Assembly: GCA_036984305.1 (NCBI GenBank)
Contig: BQWY01000001.1
Coordinates: 2,625,501 to 2,689,500, forward strand
DNA from: Nitrospira sp.
GTDB lineage: Bacteria; Nitrospirota; Nitrospiria; Nitrospirales; Nitrospiraceae
Reading direction: 5' to 3'
DNA length: 64,000 bases
The notes below the pieces were generated by a model that made no database searches, was not told the DNA's origin, and was given only the letters and a program-made list of their open reading frames with translations. A program made the translations under genes and the position numbers. Below, piece after piece: positions 53,425 to 63,093 of this stretch (its first letter is position 1; each line of letters opens with the position of its first letter).

Positions 53425-54741
53425 TTATGCGGAGGCAATCGATCCCTCAGAGCGGTGGCGGCTATTGGTGGACGCCGGCAGAATTTCAGTCGCGGGACGC
53501 ACGGCCCCGGAGCAACGGCCTTCATGCCACCCTGACATGTGAAGTCCCAGTGCGACCATGATCCAAAATAGGTTAGCCAGCGCGCCGATCAGCATGTAGT
53601 CGAACAAATTCCGTGTCGCAACTCCAATGACCATTAGGGCCACACCGAACGGTATCATGCGGTGAGCGATTTCTGTCGGCAGTTGGTCCTGTCGGATCGG
53701 CTGCGTGAGGACTAAGTAGATTTTTGCGATCAGCCAGAGAAAACAGGCCAGCGCTGGCAGGCCGCTGCCCAGGCCCACCACGATAAACGTACTATGCGGG
53801 CCGTACGCTTTCTCCAATTCTGGATGTCCGCTATAGCGCTTGACGAAGTTGTAGTTTCCGTAACCCACCCCGACCAAAGGATGTTCGAACAGATCCGTGG
53901 CCGCCAATTTCCAGACATTCAGTCTGGCCTTGAACGTCCAGGGATCCGCCACCGCAGAGGTCCCGGCTTGCTCGTTCACTGTCACGGTAAGCGCCACCCC
54001 CGCCACAGTCGACGCCAAAATGACCAGCACGATCAACAGGAGCCACCGGCGGCCCGCTAGCCAGAGTCCGACACAAGCTTCAGCCACGAGCCCGATCCAG
54101 CCTGCGCGGGTATACGCAGCGACCTCGGCCACGAGGGCCAACCCCGTCGTGGTGACACCACAGACTTTGAGCCATCCGGCGCGGAATCGCATCGTGGCCG
54201 TGAGGGTCAACGGAAGGGCCATGACCATATACGTGCTGAGCCAGTTGTAATCGGATCCGATGGCCCCAGCGCGCAGGTCTCGACTCCAAGGATCCGGACG
54301 CTGCAACACTCCAATGATGGCATATCCTGCCGTTACTGCAGTCCCGGCGAGCACAGCCACGAGTACGTCGTGTGAACTCCGACGTTCGGTGTCGGCCTTG
54401 AGCACGGCCATACTCCAGTAAAACACCAGTACCTGCGCCGAAAGCTTGCGCCACTCGCGGAAGCTGTAGGCTGGGTCGATGGAGAATGGAATGGTGAACA
54501 AAATCCAGCCGACAAACAGCAACAGCGGAACGTCGAGGGGAGTCCGCACCCAAACGGATTGCCCCTGCCGCCACAGCGTGATGATGGCCAGTATCAGCAA
54601 GGAGAAAAACAGATACCGAGTAGGGCCATGGGCGGGCGGGAAGAAGTTCAGAAACGCGAGTGCGGGCAAACCCAATCGTTGGATCGTCCACACCTTGTCC
54701 AGCAAGGGCGGACGAGCGGACATCGAAACGCTGTCTGTCAT
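53425..54741 (-). CDS. O-antigen ligase/polymerase family membrane protein (WaaL/Wzy-like)
   Basis: A 438-residue protein with about ten or more membrane segments and, between them, the periplasmic loop with HPLVGVGYGNYNFVKRYSGHPELEKAYGPHSTFIVVGLGSG, which carries the conserved Arg/His residues typical of the Wzy_C domain. Since export here uses an ABC transporter, a ligase role (WaaL) is more likely than a polymerase, but sequence alone cannot decide. It begins 1 base after the rfbD stop. The 268-base gap to the DegT gene holds nothing I recognise. Confidence 0.85.
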   Translation of the reverse strand: MTDSVSMSARPPLLDKVWTIQRLGLPALAFLNFFPPAHGPTRYLFFSLLILAIITLWRQGQSVWVRTPLDVPLLLFVGWILFTIPFSIDPAYSFREWRKLSAQVLVFYWSMAVLKADTERRSSHDVLVAVLAGTAVTAGYAIIGVLQRPDPWSRDLRAGAIGSDYNWLSTYMVMALPLTLTATMRFRAGWLKVCGVTTTGLALVAEVAAYTRAGWIGLVAEACVGLWLAGRRWLLLIVLVILASTVAGVALTVTVNEQAGTSAVADPWTFKARLNVWKLAATDLFEHPLVGVGYGNYNFVKRYSGHPELEKAYGPHSTFIVVGLGSGLPALACFLWLIAKIYLVLTQPIRQDQLPTEIAHRMIPFGVALMVIGVATRNLFDYMLIGALANLFWIMVALGLHMSGWHEGRCSGAVRPATEILPASTNSRHRSEGSIASA

Positions 54742-54742
54742 T

Positions 54743-55600
54743 TCATGTGGTTACGGATCGTTGGCCGACGTGTTCGTGCGTCCCCAGATAATCCTGCACC
54801 ATCTCCCGCCAACTTCGCATGGAAATACCGAGGCCGGCCAGCCGCTCGCTGGCCAAGGCTGAGTTCGCCGGCCGACGGGCCGGCCGCTCCAGTTCAGCAA
54901 ATGCAATTGGTTCCAGTCGACGGGCCCCATCAACCATGTCGTAGATCGCCTCAGCATACTGGTACCAGTTGCAGGCACCCGCTCCGGCGACGTGCAGAAC
55001 TCCTGTCGGTTTGAGTTCGGCCAGCTTGAGCAGCACGGCCACGAGATCTCTTGTATAGGTAGGACTTCCAAGCCTGTCGACGACGCCCCGTACGATCTCG
55101 CCCTGTCGGATTCGCTCCATCACCATTGTAATGAAGTGACGTCTACCTTCACCGAAAACCCAGGCCGTACGGACCACGCACGCATGGTTCGATTCCAGAA
55201 GCGCGGCTCGTTCACCGGCCAACTTCGTGGCTCCATAGACACTAATGGGGGCGGGCACATCCGATTCGACATATGGAGCGCCTTTAGTCCCATCGAAAAC
55301 GTAGTCCGTTGAGAGGGCGATGAGGTACGCCCCGGCGTGCGCTGCCCCTGTGGCCACAAGCCTCGTCCCGAGGTCATTGATACGGTTTGCCCGTTCAGGC
55401 TCCCGTTCGCACGCGTCCACGTCGGTCAGGGCCGCAGCGTGAATGACGACATCCGGGCGTTCGCGTTGGATCGTCTTAACGATACGGTCGTCCGAAACAT
55501 CGTCAGACCCGTGGGTCGCCAAATACAGCCGTTCGCGAGGGACGACGCGAGCGATCTCCCGTCCCACCTGTCCGTTGGCGCCCGTCACAAAAATACGCAT
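54743..55600 (-). CDS. rfbD: dTDP-4-dehydrorhamnose reductase
   Basis: Last step of dTDP-L-rhamnose synthesis. A short-chain dehydrogenase of 285 residues: MRIFVTGANGQVGREIARVV, VIHAAALTDVDACEREPERANRIN, STDYVFDGTKGAPYVE, ISVYGATKLAGERAALL with the YxxxK pair, VRTAWVFGEG. All of these are RmlD marks. It is preceded by gmd and rfbB on the same strand. Confidence 0.93.
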   Translation of the reverse strand: MRIFVTGANGQVGREIARVVPRERLYLATHGSDDVSDDRIVKTIQRERPDVVIHAAALTDVDACEREPERANRINDLGTRLVATGAAHAGAYLIALSTDYVFDGTKGAPYVESDVPAPISVYGATKLAGERAALLESNHACVVRTAWVFGEGRRHFITMVMERIRQGEIVRGVVDRLGSPTYTRDLVAVLLKLAELKPTGVLHVAGAGACNWYQYAEAIYDMVDGARRLEPIAFAELERPARRPANSALASERLAGLGISMRSWREMVQDYLGTHEHVGQRSVTT

Positions 55601-55648
55601 CGTCTCCCGGTGTTTGTCGAATCCCGGCCGTCCCTGAAGCCTGGCTCG

Positions 55649-56626
55649 TCAGTGCGTAGCCGAAAAATGCCGGAGATCGCTCTCCACCATCTCCGCAACC
55701 AGATCCTTGAACGAAATCTTTGTCGACCAACCCAGGCGCTGTTTGGCCTTGGTGGCGTCGCCGAGCAAGGTCTCGACTTCGGCCGGTCTCAGCAATTGTG
55801 GATCGAGCTTGACGTAGTCATGGTAATTGAGCCCCACGTGCGCAAAGGCCGCCTCAGCAAATTCTCGTACCGTGTGCTGTTCCCCCGTGGCGATGACGTA
55901 ATCGTCCGGTTCCGGATGTTGCAGCATCATCCACATGGCGCGGACGTACTCACGGGCATGTCCCCAGTCGCGCTTGGCGTCCAAATTGCCGAGCTTGAGT
56001 TCATGAGCCAACCCCAGCTTGATCCTAGCCGCGTGGGACGTGATCTTGCGCGTGACGAACTCGAATCCCCGGCGCGGCGATTCATGATTGTAGAGAATGC
56101 CGCTCGTGGCTCTGACGTTGTAAGCCTCACGATAGTTCCTCGTCAAATGAAAACCGGCGACTTTGGAAATGCCGTATGCCGACCGCGGGTGGAAGGGTGT
56201 CGATTCCTTCTGCGGCACTTCAGCCACTTTTCCGAACATTTCGCTCGACGCGGCAAAATACAGGCGGCAGTCCGGTGCGCAGTCACGGATGGCCGCCAGG
56301 ACGTAATGCGTTCCGTTGATATTGGCATTGAGCGTCGAAAACTCGTCCTCGAAGGAGTACGAGACGAAACTTTGGGCGGCCAGATGATAGCATTCGTCCG
56401 GCTTGAGCGCTTGGAAAACCCGATAGACGCTCGGGAGGCTTTCAAGCGAGGCCGCATGCAGCGTCAGCCTCTCTTTTAAATGGTCGATTCTCCAGAGCCG
56501 ATGCGTCGGGTCTTCGATGGCAACGCGCCGAACCAGACCATGCACCTCATAGCCCTGCTCGAGCAAGAACTCGGCCAGGTACGATCCATCTTGTCCGGTG
56601 ATCCCGGTAATGAGCGCTTTTTTCAT
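55649..56626 (-). CDS. gmd: GDP-mannose 4,6-dehydratase
   Basis: Makes GDP-4-keto-6-deoxymannose, precursor of GDP-fucose, GDP-rhamnose and perosamine. The 325 residues show KALITGITGQDGSYLAEFLLEQGYEVHGLVRR, the Gmd-specific GQDGSYL motif, YHLAAQSFVSYSFEDEF, AASSEMFGKVAEVPQKESTPFHPRSAYGISK, and NHESPRRGFEFVTRKIT. No downstream reductase (fcl/rmd) was found in the window. ATGA overlap with rfbB. Confidence 0.94.
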   Translation of the reverse strand: MKKALITGITGQDGSYLAEFLLEQGYEVHGLVRRVAIEDPTHRLWRIDHLKERLTLHAASLESLPSVYRVFQALKPDECYHLAAQSFVSYSFEDEFSTLNANINGTHYVLAAIRDCAPDCRLYFAASSEMFGKVAEVPQKESTPFHPRSAYGISKVAGFHLTRNYREAYNVRATSGILYNHESPRRGFEFVTRKITSHAARIKLGLAHELKLGNLDAKRDWGHAREYVRAMWMMLQHPEPDDYVIATGEQHTVREFAEAAFAHVGLNYHDYVKLDPQLLRPAEVETLLGDATKAKQRLGWSTKISFKDLVAEMVESDLRHFSATH

Positions 56627-57642
56627 ATGCTTGTTCCCTTCAGGCGTTCGCCGTAAGCGTGCTCATAGTACGCGCGAAATTCTCCGTTTTTGATGGTACG
56701 CCACCAGGACTGGTGCGTCAGATACCACTCCACCGTTTCTTTCAATCCAGATTCGAAGTCGACCTGTGGGGCCCATCCGATGGCGCGTACACGGCCGCAG
56801 TCCACGGCGTAGCGGCGATCATGTCCGGGGCGATCCTGAACGTAACGGATCAGGGAGCGCGGTTTCCCGAGTTGGTCGAGAATGGTCAGAGCCACGACCA
56901 GGTTCTCCCGCTCGTTTCCTCCTCCGACGTTGTAGACCGTACCCGGCTTGCCATGGCGAAAGACGTGCTCGATGCCCGCTGCATGATCATAGACGGAAAG
57001 CCAATCGCGCCGGTACTGTCCATCCCCGTAGAGAGGAAGCGGCTGGTCGTCGATGGCGTTCGTGATGAACAACGGGATGAACTTTTCGGGATATTGATTG
57101 GGCCCATAGGTGTTGCTGCCTCGGGTAATGAGCACCGGAAACTGATACGTCGTCCAATAGCTGCAGACCAAGAGATCCCCCCCCGCCTTGCTCGCGGCGT
57201 AAGGGCTGCGCGGCACGATGGGATCCTCCTCCGTCGAGTGGCCGCTCTCCACGCTTCCGTACACTTCATCCGTACTCACCTGTAAGAATCTGGTGACGCC
57301 GGCGGCACGGGCCGCTTCCAACAGCGTAGCCGTCCCGATCACGTCGGTTTTGGCGAATGCCATCGGCTCGGTAATGGAGCGATCCACGTGCGTTTCGGCT
57401 GCACAATTGATCATACCGTCGATCCGTTCGTCTCGGAGCACCGTCGCCACCAACTCCGCATCACAGATATCCCCTTGCACGAAGCGATAGCGAGCATGCC
57501 CGACCAGATCTGACAAATTTTCGAGATTGCCTGAATACTTCAACGCATCGAGATTCACAACCGTATCCTCGGAATGCGTCACGAATCGACGGACCAAGTG
57601 CGATCCAATGAATCCCGCGCCCCCGGTGACCAGTATCCGCAT
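56623..57642 (-). CDS. rfbB: dTDP-glucose 4,6-dehydratase
   Basis: Second step of dTDP-rhamnose synthesis; also source of dTDP-4-keto-6-deoxyglucose for amino sugars. The 339 residues begin MRILVTGGAGFIGSHLVRRF and contain NCAAETHVDRSI, QVSTDEVYGSV, PRSPYAASKAGGDLLV with YxxxK, RGSNTYGPNQYPEK, and RPGHDRRYAVD. ATG at 57642 has AGGAA 8 bases upstream. It overlaps gmd as ATGA. Confidence 0.95.
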   Translation of the reverse strand: MRILVTGGAGFIGSHLVRRFVTHSEDTVVNLDALKYSGNLENLSDLVGHARYRFVQGDICDAELVATVLRDERIDGMINCAAETHVDRSITEPMAFAKTDVIGTATLLEAARAAGVTRFLQVSTDEVYGSVESGHSTEEDPIVPRSPYAASKAGGDLLVCSYWTTYQFPVLITRGSNTYGPNQYPEKFIPLFITNAIDDQPLPLYGDGQYRRDWLSVYDHAAGIEHVFRHGKPGTVYNVGGGNERENLVVALTILDQLGKPRSLIRYVQDRPGHDRRYAVDCGRVRAIGWAPQVDFESGLKETVEWYLTHQSWWRTIKNGEFRAYYEHAYGERLKGTSI

Positions 57643-57761
57643 CGTCGATTCCTCGTCGTCGCTCGCGTAATAATGCCCTACGCAATACCGGCGCAGCGTA
57701 TCACACGTCCGCATGGATGGACCAGCACACCGAAATCATCCCCCGCCACCACACTGGTCTG

Positions 57762-58523
57762 CTATCCGACCTCGCCCTTCTCCGCCAGGAGAATCACGCA
57801 ATCGCCAAACAGAAGGGTGTCGCCGAGCAGGGCGTTCCGCACCTCCGCCGCCGTTGGATTGTCGCGCACCCAACTTTTCCCCCGAGTTCGGACCACGAGC
57901 TTGAGCAACTGGTGCCACCAGGACCGCCGTTTGGTCATCGCGTCGGTCGCCACACGACTGAGCAGAAAGCCCTCACGCTCGAGAATGAAGCGGAGTTCGA
58001 TGTAACTCACCGGGTTGATGTGCCAGGGCGTGCCCGCCATGTAATCAAACGTGTTCGCCGCGCCATAGAGGAGGTATTGCCACCGGGAGCGTAGGGATAA
58101 GACGTTCGGGGTGGTGATCACCAGACATCCGCCGGTTCTCAGCACCCGAGAGGCCTCTCGTACCAGGTGAAACGGATTCTCGATGTGCTCGACACCCTCA
58201 ATGCAGGTGAAAATGTCGACCGACTCGGCAGGATAGGGTAAGGCTCTGTTCAGGTCGACGTAATCGCACCTCAGCTTCCCGAATTTGAATTGCTCGGGGA
58301 AAATGTCGCCGCAACGCACGTCGAGGCCAAGCTGCCGCTTGTCGATCTCTGCAGCAAACGCGCCTTCGCCCGCCGGCACGTCGAGCAGGCGTTTCCCGGC
58401 GAGCCCCCCCCTCTCCGAGAGCAGCTGGATCACGACGTCCATGATGCCGGGCGCGCTGATCGGATGAATTCCCTCGCGCCCTGCCGGCACACCCGATGTG
58501 GATGTGATGGAACTCGCGCTCAT
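57762..58523 (-). CDS. Class I SAM-dependent methyltransferase
   Basis: A 253-residue methyltransferase: KRLLDVPAGEGAFAAEI (motif I), VRCGDIFPEQFKFG, FTCIEGVEHIENPFHLVREASRVLRTGGCLVITTPN. The C-terminal half with YLLYGAANTFDYMAGTPWHINPVSYIELRFILEREGF is typical for methyltransferases in surface glycan loci. The acceptor is unknown. It lies between rfbA and rfbB. Confidence 0.85.
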   Translation of the reverse strand: MSASSITSTSGVPAGREGIHPISAPGIMDVVIQLLSERGGLAGKRLLDVPAGEGAFAAEIDKRQLGLDVRCGDIFPEQFKFGKLRCDYVDLNRALPYPAESVDIFTCIEGVEHIENPFHLVREASRVLRTGGCLVITTPNVLSLRSRWQYLLYGAANTFDYMAGTPWHINPVSYIELRFILEREGFLLSRVATDAMTKRRSWWHQLLKLVVRTRGKSWVRDNPTAAEVRNALLGDTLLFGDCVILLAEKGEVG

Positions 58524-58553
58524 GCCAAGGTTGACACGGAGGTCGGCACGGTA

Positions 58554-59282
58554 TCAGACGTGATTGGCCCCGGTTTCAGCGACCAATCGATTGGCGAGAA
58601 AGAGCGACTCGATGGTTCCGGCATCCGTCCACCATCCTTCGAGAACGTCCCAGGTCAGCTGTCCCTTGTCGATGTACGCGTTGTTGACGTCCGTGATCTC
58701 AAGTTCTCCGCGGCCGGATGGCTTGAGTGTCTTAATGATGTCGAACACCTGGGCATCGTAAAAATAGATCCCCGTCACGGCGTACCCTGACGCAGGCTGC
58801 TTCGGCTTCTCGTCGATCCTCACGACTCGAGGACCATTCAAGACCGGCACGCCGAAGCGCTGCGGATCCTTGACTTCCTTCAAGAGTATTTTGGCTCCGA
58901 CTTGCTGTTGGCGAAACGCCTCCGTCGCACCCCGAATGTTGCGCTCGATGACGTTGTCGCCGAGAAAGACGCAGACGGCTTGCCCATCGGCAAAATGTTC
59001 GGCCATGCGAAGCGCATCGGCAATGCCTCCCTCGCCCTCCTGATACGTATACGCAAGGTGCTGCAGCCCGTGTTGGCGTCCGTTGCCGAGTAATCTGAGA
59101 AAATCGCCGGCACTATTGCCGCCGGTGACGAGCATAACCTCCGTAATCCCGGCATTCACCAGCGCTTGAATGGGATAGTAGACCATTGGACGGTCATACA
59201 CCGGCAAGAGGTGCTTGTTAGTCACCTTTGTCAGCGGAAGAAGCCGCGACCCCAACCCCCCGGCCAAAACAATCCCTTTCAT
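58554..59282 (-). CDS. rfbA: Glucose-1-phosphate thymidylyltransferase (short form)
   Basis: Makes dTDP-glucose. The 242 residues begin MKGIVLAGGLGSRLLPLTKVTNKHLLPVYDRPMVYYPI, the RmlA nucleotide loop with its Arg and Lys. Then VCVFLGDNVIERNI, GVPVLNGPRVVRIDEKPKQPASGYAVTGIYFYD and GRGELEITDVNNAYI. It is shorter than the E. coli enzyme (about 290) because the C-terminal allosteric part is absent, as in short RmlA variants. Confidence 0.92.
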   Translation of the reverse strand: MKGIVLAGGLGSRLLPLTKVTNKHLLPVYDRPMVYYPIQALVNAGITEVMLVTGGNSAGDFLRLLGNGRQHGLQHLAYTYQEGEGGIADALRMAEHFADGQAVCVFLGDNVIERNIRGATEAFRQQQVGAKILLKEVKDPQRFGVPVLNGPRVVRIDEKPKQPASGYAVTGIYFYDAQVFDIIKTLKPSGRGELEITDVNNAYIDKGQLTWDVLEGWWTDAGTIESLFLANRLVAETGANHV

Positions 59283-59313
59283 CAGTCGCCTCCTTTCCGC
59301 AGCGACCCGTTTG

Positions 59314-60405
59314 TTAGTTACGCACGACTCGGGTATAGACGCCGACCATCTCTCGAGCGGTCCGATCCCAGGCGAATTGCCGGGCCTGAACCAATCCCCT
59401 GGCGCGAAAGAAAATCCTCATGGCTTGGTCCTCGAGCAGAGCGGCCATCGCCCGAGTCAGCCCAGTTGCATCCAGCGGGTCTACTAGAACCCCTGCGTCC
59501 CCCACCACCTCCGGGAGCGACGACGCATTCGAAGCAACCACGGGACATCCACAGGCCATGGCTTCCAACACGGGTAAGCCGAACCCCTCGTATCGCGAAG
59601 GAAATACAAACAGTCGCGCCTCCTGATACAAGTGGATCAAGGTTTCGTCGTCCACAAGCCCAGTAAATTTTGCCCGATTTCCGAGACCATTCGCTTCAAT
59701 ACGCTCGCCAACTTCCCCGCACTTCTGGACATCGCCCACCAGCACCAGCTCGTGGGACGACCGGATATGAGCGGGCAGTTCAGCAAACGCATCAACGAGG
59801 GTACTCACGTTCTTCATCGGATCGTCCCCGGCCACGCAGAGCACGTAGGGCCGACCAACCGAACCGGTCTCGCTTCCGCCGGCGGGACGAAATCGGTCGG
59901 TATCCACTCCGGGATAGACCACGGTGACCCGATCACTCGCCACGGGAAGATGGGCCACAATATCCCGCTGAGAGCAGCGGGAATCGGTCACGACGTGATC
60001 GATCATCGACCACCGGTCGCCCACGACCGCCTGCTCAATGAACTGATTGAGATTCCGTCCACGCGGCTTTGGCCCCACCACGAGCGGCTTGAGGTCGTGA
60101 ATGGTTACCACAAATTTGCTGCGCTTCCAAGCGACACAGGAATCGTAAGGAAAATGCAAAATATCGCAGCGCCCACCGAAGAGCGGTGTCAACTGCTCCC
60201 AGACGCGACGTTTGAACAGCGGGACGCGGATCGTCCGATACCGCACATTCGGGCGAGCCGGAAACACCGTGCCTCCCTCTGGCAAAAGGACGAGATAGTC
60301 GTTGACGTGGTCCACGCGGCCGAGTCCTTCGATGAGTTCCCGCGCATACCGGCCGAGCCCCACGTTGAAATCGCGGAGATGCCAAGCCGCAATCACGACT
60401 CTCAT
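59314..60405 (-). CDS. Family 4 glycosyltransferase
   Basis: A 363-residue GT-B enzyme: [28 protein letters not shown] at the N-terminus, [24 protein letters not shown] at the hinge, and [43 protein letters not shown], containing the ExxxxxxxE donor motif. Donor and acceptor sugar are unknown. It overlaps the GT2 gene upstream as ATGA. Confidence 0.92.
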   Translation of the reverse strand: MRVVIAAWHLRDFNVGLGRYARELIEGLGRVDHVNDYLVLLPEGGTVFPARPNVRYRTIRVPLFKRRVWEQLTPLFGGRCDILHFPYDSCVAWKRSKFVVTIHDLKPLVVGPKPRGRNLNQFIEQAVVGDRWSMIDHVVTDSRCSQRDIVAHLPVASDRVTVVYPGVDTDRFRPAGGSETGSVGRPYVLCVAGDDPMKNVSTLVDAFAELPAHIRSSHELVLVGDVQKCGEVGERIEANGLGNRAKFTGLVDDETLIHLYQEARLFVFPSRYEGFGLPVLEAMACGCPVVASNASSLPEVVGDAGVLVDPLDATGLTRAMAALLEDQAMRIFFRARGLVQARQFAWDRTAREMVGVYTRVVRN

Positions 60406-61235
60406 CGACCGAGAGCCTGCCGTGACGGTCGCTCCACGAGCGTATGCCCATACCGGACCGCTTCATAGGATTCCCTCGCCGCTTGTTTGATTCCAGCCCA
60501 TCGACGTTGCAACCAGTTCCCTCGTACCGTGCGCTTCCACTTGGCCGTGAAGTGCCGGAGGTTCTCGGTCGAGTAGGACTGATTCTCCGCGCGCACGATG
60601 GCGGATTGGGTCACCATGCTGAAATGATGAATCAGCACCGACCCTGTCATACCAACCGTAAAACCCGCTTGCATGGCGCGCCATTGGAAATCGATGTCCT
60701 CGCACCCTCCGTACCCAAACGCCTCGTCGAACAAACCGACTCGATCGAACACTCGCCGGGCAATGACCAGACAGGCTCCATAGAGTTCTGCTCGTGCTGC
60801 ATCCCGACACCGATCCGTATACTGTTTCGCATAGGACTCCAAATCGTAGTCGAGCACACCTTCGCGCGCAGCGGGTGACACGATCCCATGCTGGTGCGCC
60901 TCCATGTAACGACGGAGCCCAGACAGCCATCCCGGCGTCACCACGATATCGTTGTTGAGTATGGCAACGACATCGGCGCGGCTCGCCCGTACTCCCTGAT
61001 TCCAGGCCTTGGCACAGCCGAGATTCCGGTCGTTCGTGATGACGGTCGCCGGGACCGTGTCGAGATATTCACGGGAGCCGTCGGAAGAGGCGTTATCCAC
61101 AAGAATCAATTCGAAGGGCGTCTCCGTCCATTTGAAAATTGAGTCGAGACAACGTTTGGTGTAGTCCAACTGATTGTAGACCGGAATGACAAGGCTCGCG
61201 CCAGGCATCGACGAGAGGGACGCGTTCCCACTCAT
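60402..61235 (-). CDS. Family 2 glycosyltransferase
   Basis: A 277-residue GT-A enzyme: ASLVIPVYNQLDYTKRCLDSIF, VDNASSDGSREYL, NLGCAKAWNQGVRASRADVVAILNND (acidic NND motif), and AFGYGGCEDIDFQWRAMQAGF. The start ATG at 61235 overlaps the stop of the upstream GT4 gene as ATGA; the frame reads further back to 61331, inside that gene. Three genes in a row (62386, 61235, 60405) are linked by ATGA overlaps. Confidence 0.9.
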   Translation of the reverse strand: MSGNASLSSMPGASLVIPVYNQLDYTKRCLDSIFKWTETPFELILVDNASSDGSREYLDTVPATVITNDRNLGCAKAWNQGVRASRADVVAILNNDIVVTPGWLSGLRRYMEAHQHGIVSPAAREGVLDYDLESYAKQYTDRCRDAARAELYGACLVIARRVFDRVGLFDEAFGYGGCEDIDFQWRAMQAGFTVGMTGSVLIHHFSMVTQSAIVRAENQSYSTENLRHFTAKWKRTVRGNWLQRRWAGIKQAARESYEAVRYGHTLVERPSRQALGR

Positions 61236-62386
61236 GATGGCATCAATACGGGCACCGAGCCTGCCGCACGCTGAGCAGCAGCGCCATACACAGCCGTCAG
61301 CCCGGACATCATCCGTTCCACCGAAAAGCATTTGATCACGCGCCGTCGCCCTGCGGTTCCCATCGAAGTCCGGCGCGCTTCGTCATGGAGCAGCTCGCAG
61401 CACGCCCGCGCCAGCCTGTCGACGTCCCCGGGGGGCACCAGGAGACCGGTGACGTTCTCGACCACGCTATCGGATACCCCACCCGTCCTCGACGCGACCA
61501 CGGCCCGACCGCACGCCATAGCTTCGAGCACCGAGATCCCGAAGCCTTCCATCAGCGACGGCTGGGTGTAGAGATCGGCCGCCTCCAGGCATGCACGCAC
61601 GTCGTCACGAAACCCGACGAAATGCACCCGCGGTCCGATCCTCAGCTCCCTACACAACTCGCGCAGCCGCCGTTCGTATCCGGGATCGCCCGTTCCGACA
61701 ATCAGATAATGAGCCGGCAGCCCTGCCTGCACGATCCGGTGCAGGGCCCGTAGAGCGACCTCGTATCCCTTGCGCTCGAAGAGGTGGGCGACAGTTGCCA
61801 GGACAAGGTCGTCATCAGAAAGACCCAACTCGCCGCGCACCCGGGCTCGGAGCGAACCATCGGACCGCTCCAGCCATGTCTGTGCCAGGCCACTATGGAG
61901 AACATGAACACGGTTGGCATCAAGGCCCGCGCGTCGTAGGGTACCGGCGACCTGCTCGGAAACCGCACAGACGTCGGCTACCTCGGCAAGCTCGTATTGG
62001 GAGACCTTTTCTCCGGGTAAGTCTTGACGGAAATGTGCCACCAGCGGAAGCATGCCTTTTCTGTTGCGCGGGATCGCACGCAATGTCTGCGGAACCCACC
62101 AGAATTCGTTGACGTGGACCAGATCCGGTTGCAGCTCACCGATCAGGGTCCGCAACGCCCAGACCGAAGGGAATCGCTTCCAAATTCCAGCCAGCTTCCG
62201 CCAGGGCGGAAAGGCCGCCCCGAACGTCCGGATCCCCCGCGCATCCAGCGCAGTACGTAACGGCCCCCTCTCCGGGCAAATCACGGTTGGCTCATAGCCG
62301 CGGGAAGGCAGGTAGTCCATGTACGTCAAGAGTTCGCGCTCCGCTCCACCCACTTCGCCGATGCCATGAATAAAGAGGACCTTCAC
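61232..62386 (-). CDS. Family 4 glycosyltransferase
   Basis: A 384-residue GT-B enzyme: MKVLFIHGIGEVGGAERELLTYMDYL (the GGAE loop typical of GT4), VLATVAHLFERKGYEVALRALHRI, and [45 protein letters not shown] with the donor-binding Glu pair. Its role in the chain cannot be told. First gene of the three-gene coupled set. Confidence 0.92.
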   Translation of the reverse strand: MKVLFIHGIGEVGGAERELLTYMDYLPSRGYEPTVICPERGPLRTALDARGIRTFGAAFPPWRKLAGIWKRFPSVWALRTLIGELQPDLVHVNEFWWVPQTLRAIPRNRKGMLPLVAHFRQDLPGEKVSQYELAEVADVCAVSEQVAGTLRRAGLDANRVHVLHSGLAQTWLERSDGSLRARVRGELGLSDDDLVLATVAHLFERKGYEVALRALHRIVQAGLPAHYLIVGTGDPGYERRLRELCRELRIGPRVHFVGFRDDVRACLEAADLYTQPSLMEGFGISVLEAMACGRAVVASRTGGVSDSVVENVTGLLVPPGDVDRLARACCELLHDEARRTSMGTAGRRRVIKCFSVERMMSGLTAVYGAAAQRAAGSVPVLMPS

Positions 62387-62429
62387 GATTCGCCGTCATC
62401 CTCCTGTTGCATGCAGGTCACCCTGTCCC

Positions 62430-63032
62430 TCACTGCACGGTCCCATACTGTCGAAGAAGTGCCTTCACGTCGGAAGACATCAGCAGCGGGGCCGCTTCTC
62501 GAATACGCTCAATGGGCCAGTTCCACCAGGCGATCGCCTGCAGCGCCTCGACCGTCGGCGGATCGAATCGGTATCGCACAACCTTAGCAGGCACGCCCGC
62601 GACAATCGCATACGCCGGCACGTCTTTGGTCACGACGCTCCTGGCCGCCACCACAGCGCCGTTCCCGATGCTCACTCCAGACAGGATTAAGACATCGTTC
62701 GCCACCCACACGTCATGTCCGATGACCACGTCTCCCTTCGTGCGTGAGGCATACGGGAGGTCTCGTCCGGTTTCTCCCAGGAGATGGAAATGATAGGTGG
62801 AGATCCAATCGGTCCTGTGCTCCAATCCCGTCAGAATGGTTACGCCTGACGCAATTGCACAGAAACGTCCGATCCGAAGGGTCGCACCATCGAGGCATCG
62901 GGGGACCGTCGGGCTGCCATAAGTCCAGTCACCGATCTGAAATCCCGCGTAAGCAGGATTCTGATTCATGAAAAACTTTGATGCCTTTCCTTTCGAAACA
63001 AATCGACGCAGTATTCTTCGGATCAGACCCAC
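62430..63032 (-). CDS. CatB-type hexapeptide acyltransferase
   Basis: A 200-residue left-handed beta-helix protein. Hexapeptide repeats are seen in LRIGRFCAIASGVTIL, KGDVVIGHDVWVANDVLILSGVSIGNGAVVAARSVVTKDVPAYAIVAGVPAKVVRYRF, the usual xenobiotic/sugar O- or N-acetyltransferase pattern with a conserved His in TGLEHRTDW. It probably acetylates a sugar of the surface glycan, inferred from place. It follows the radical SAM gene on the same strand. Confidence 0.88.
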   Translation of the reverse strand: MGLIRRILRRFVSKGKASKFFMNQNPAYAGFQIGDWTYGSPTVPRCLDGATLRIGRFCAIASGVTILTGLEHRTDWISTYHFHLLGETGRDLPYASRTKGDVVIGHDVWVANDVLILSGVSIGNGAVVAARSVVTKDVPAYAIVAGVPAKVVRYRFDPPTVEALQAIAWWNWPIERIREAAPLLMSSDVKALLRQYGTVQ

Positions 63033-63093
63033 GGCTCATTTTCCATCAACAAAGCTACGTTCGGCGGGTATGACAGTCCCGCCCATGAATGCC

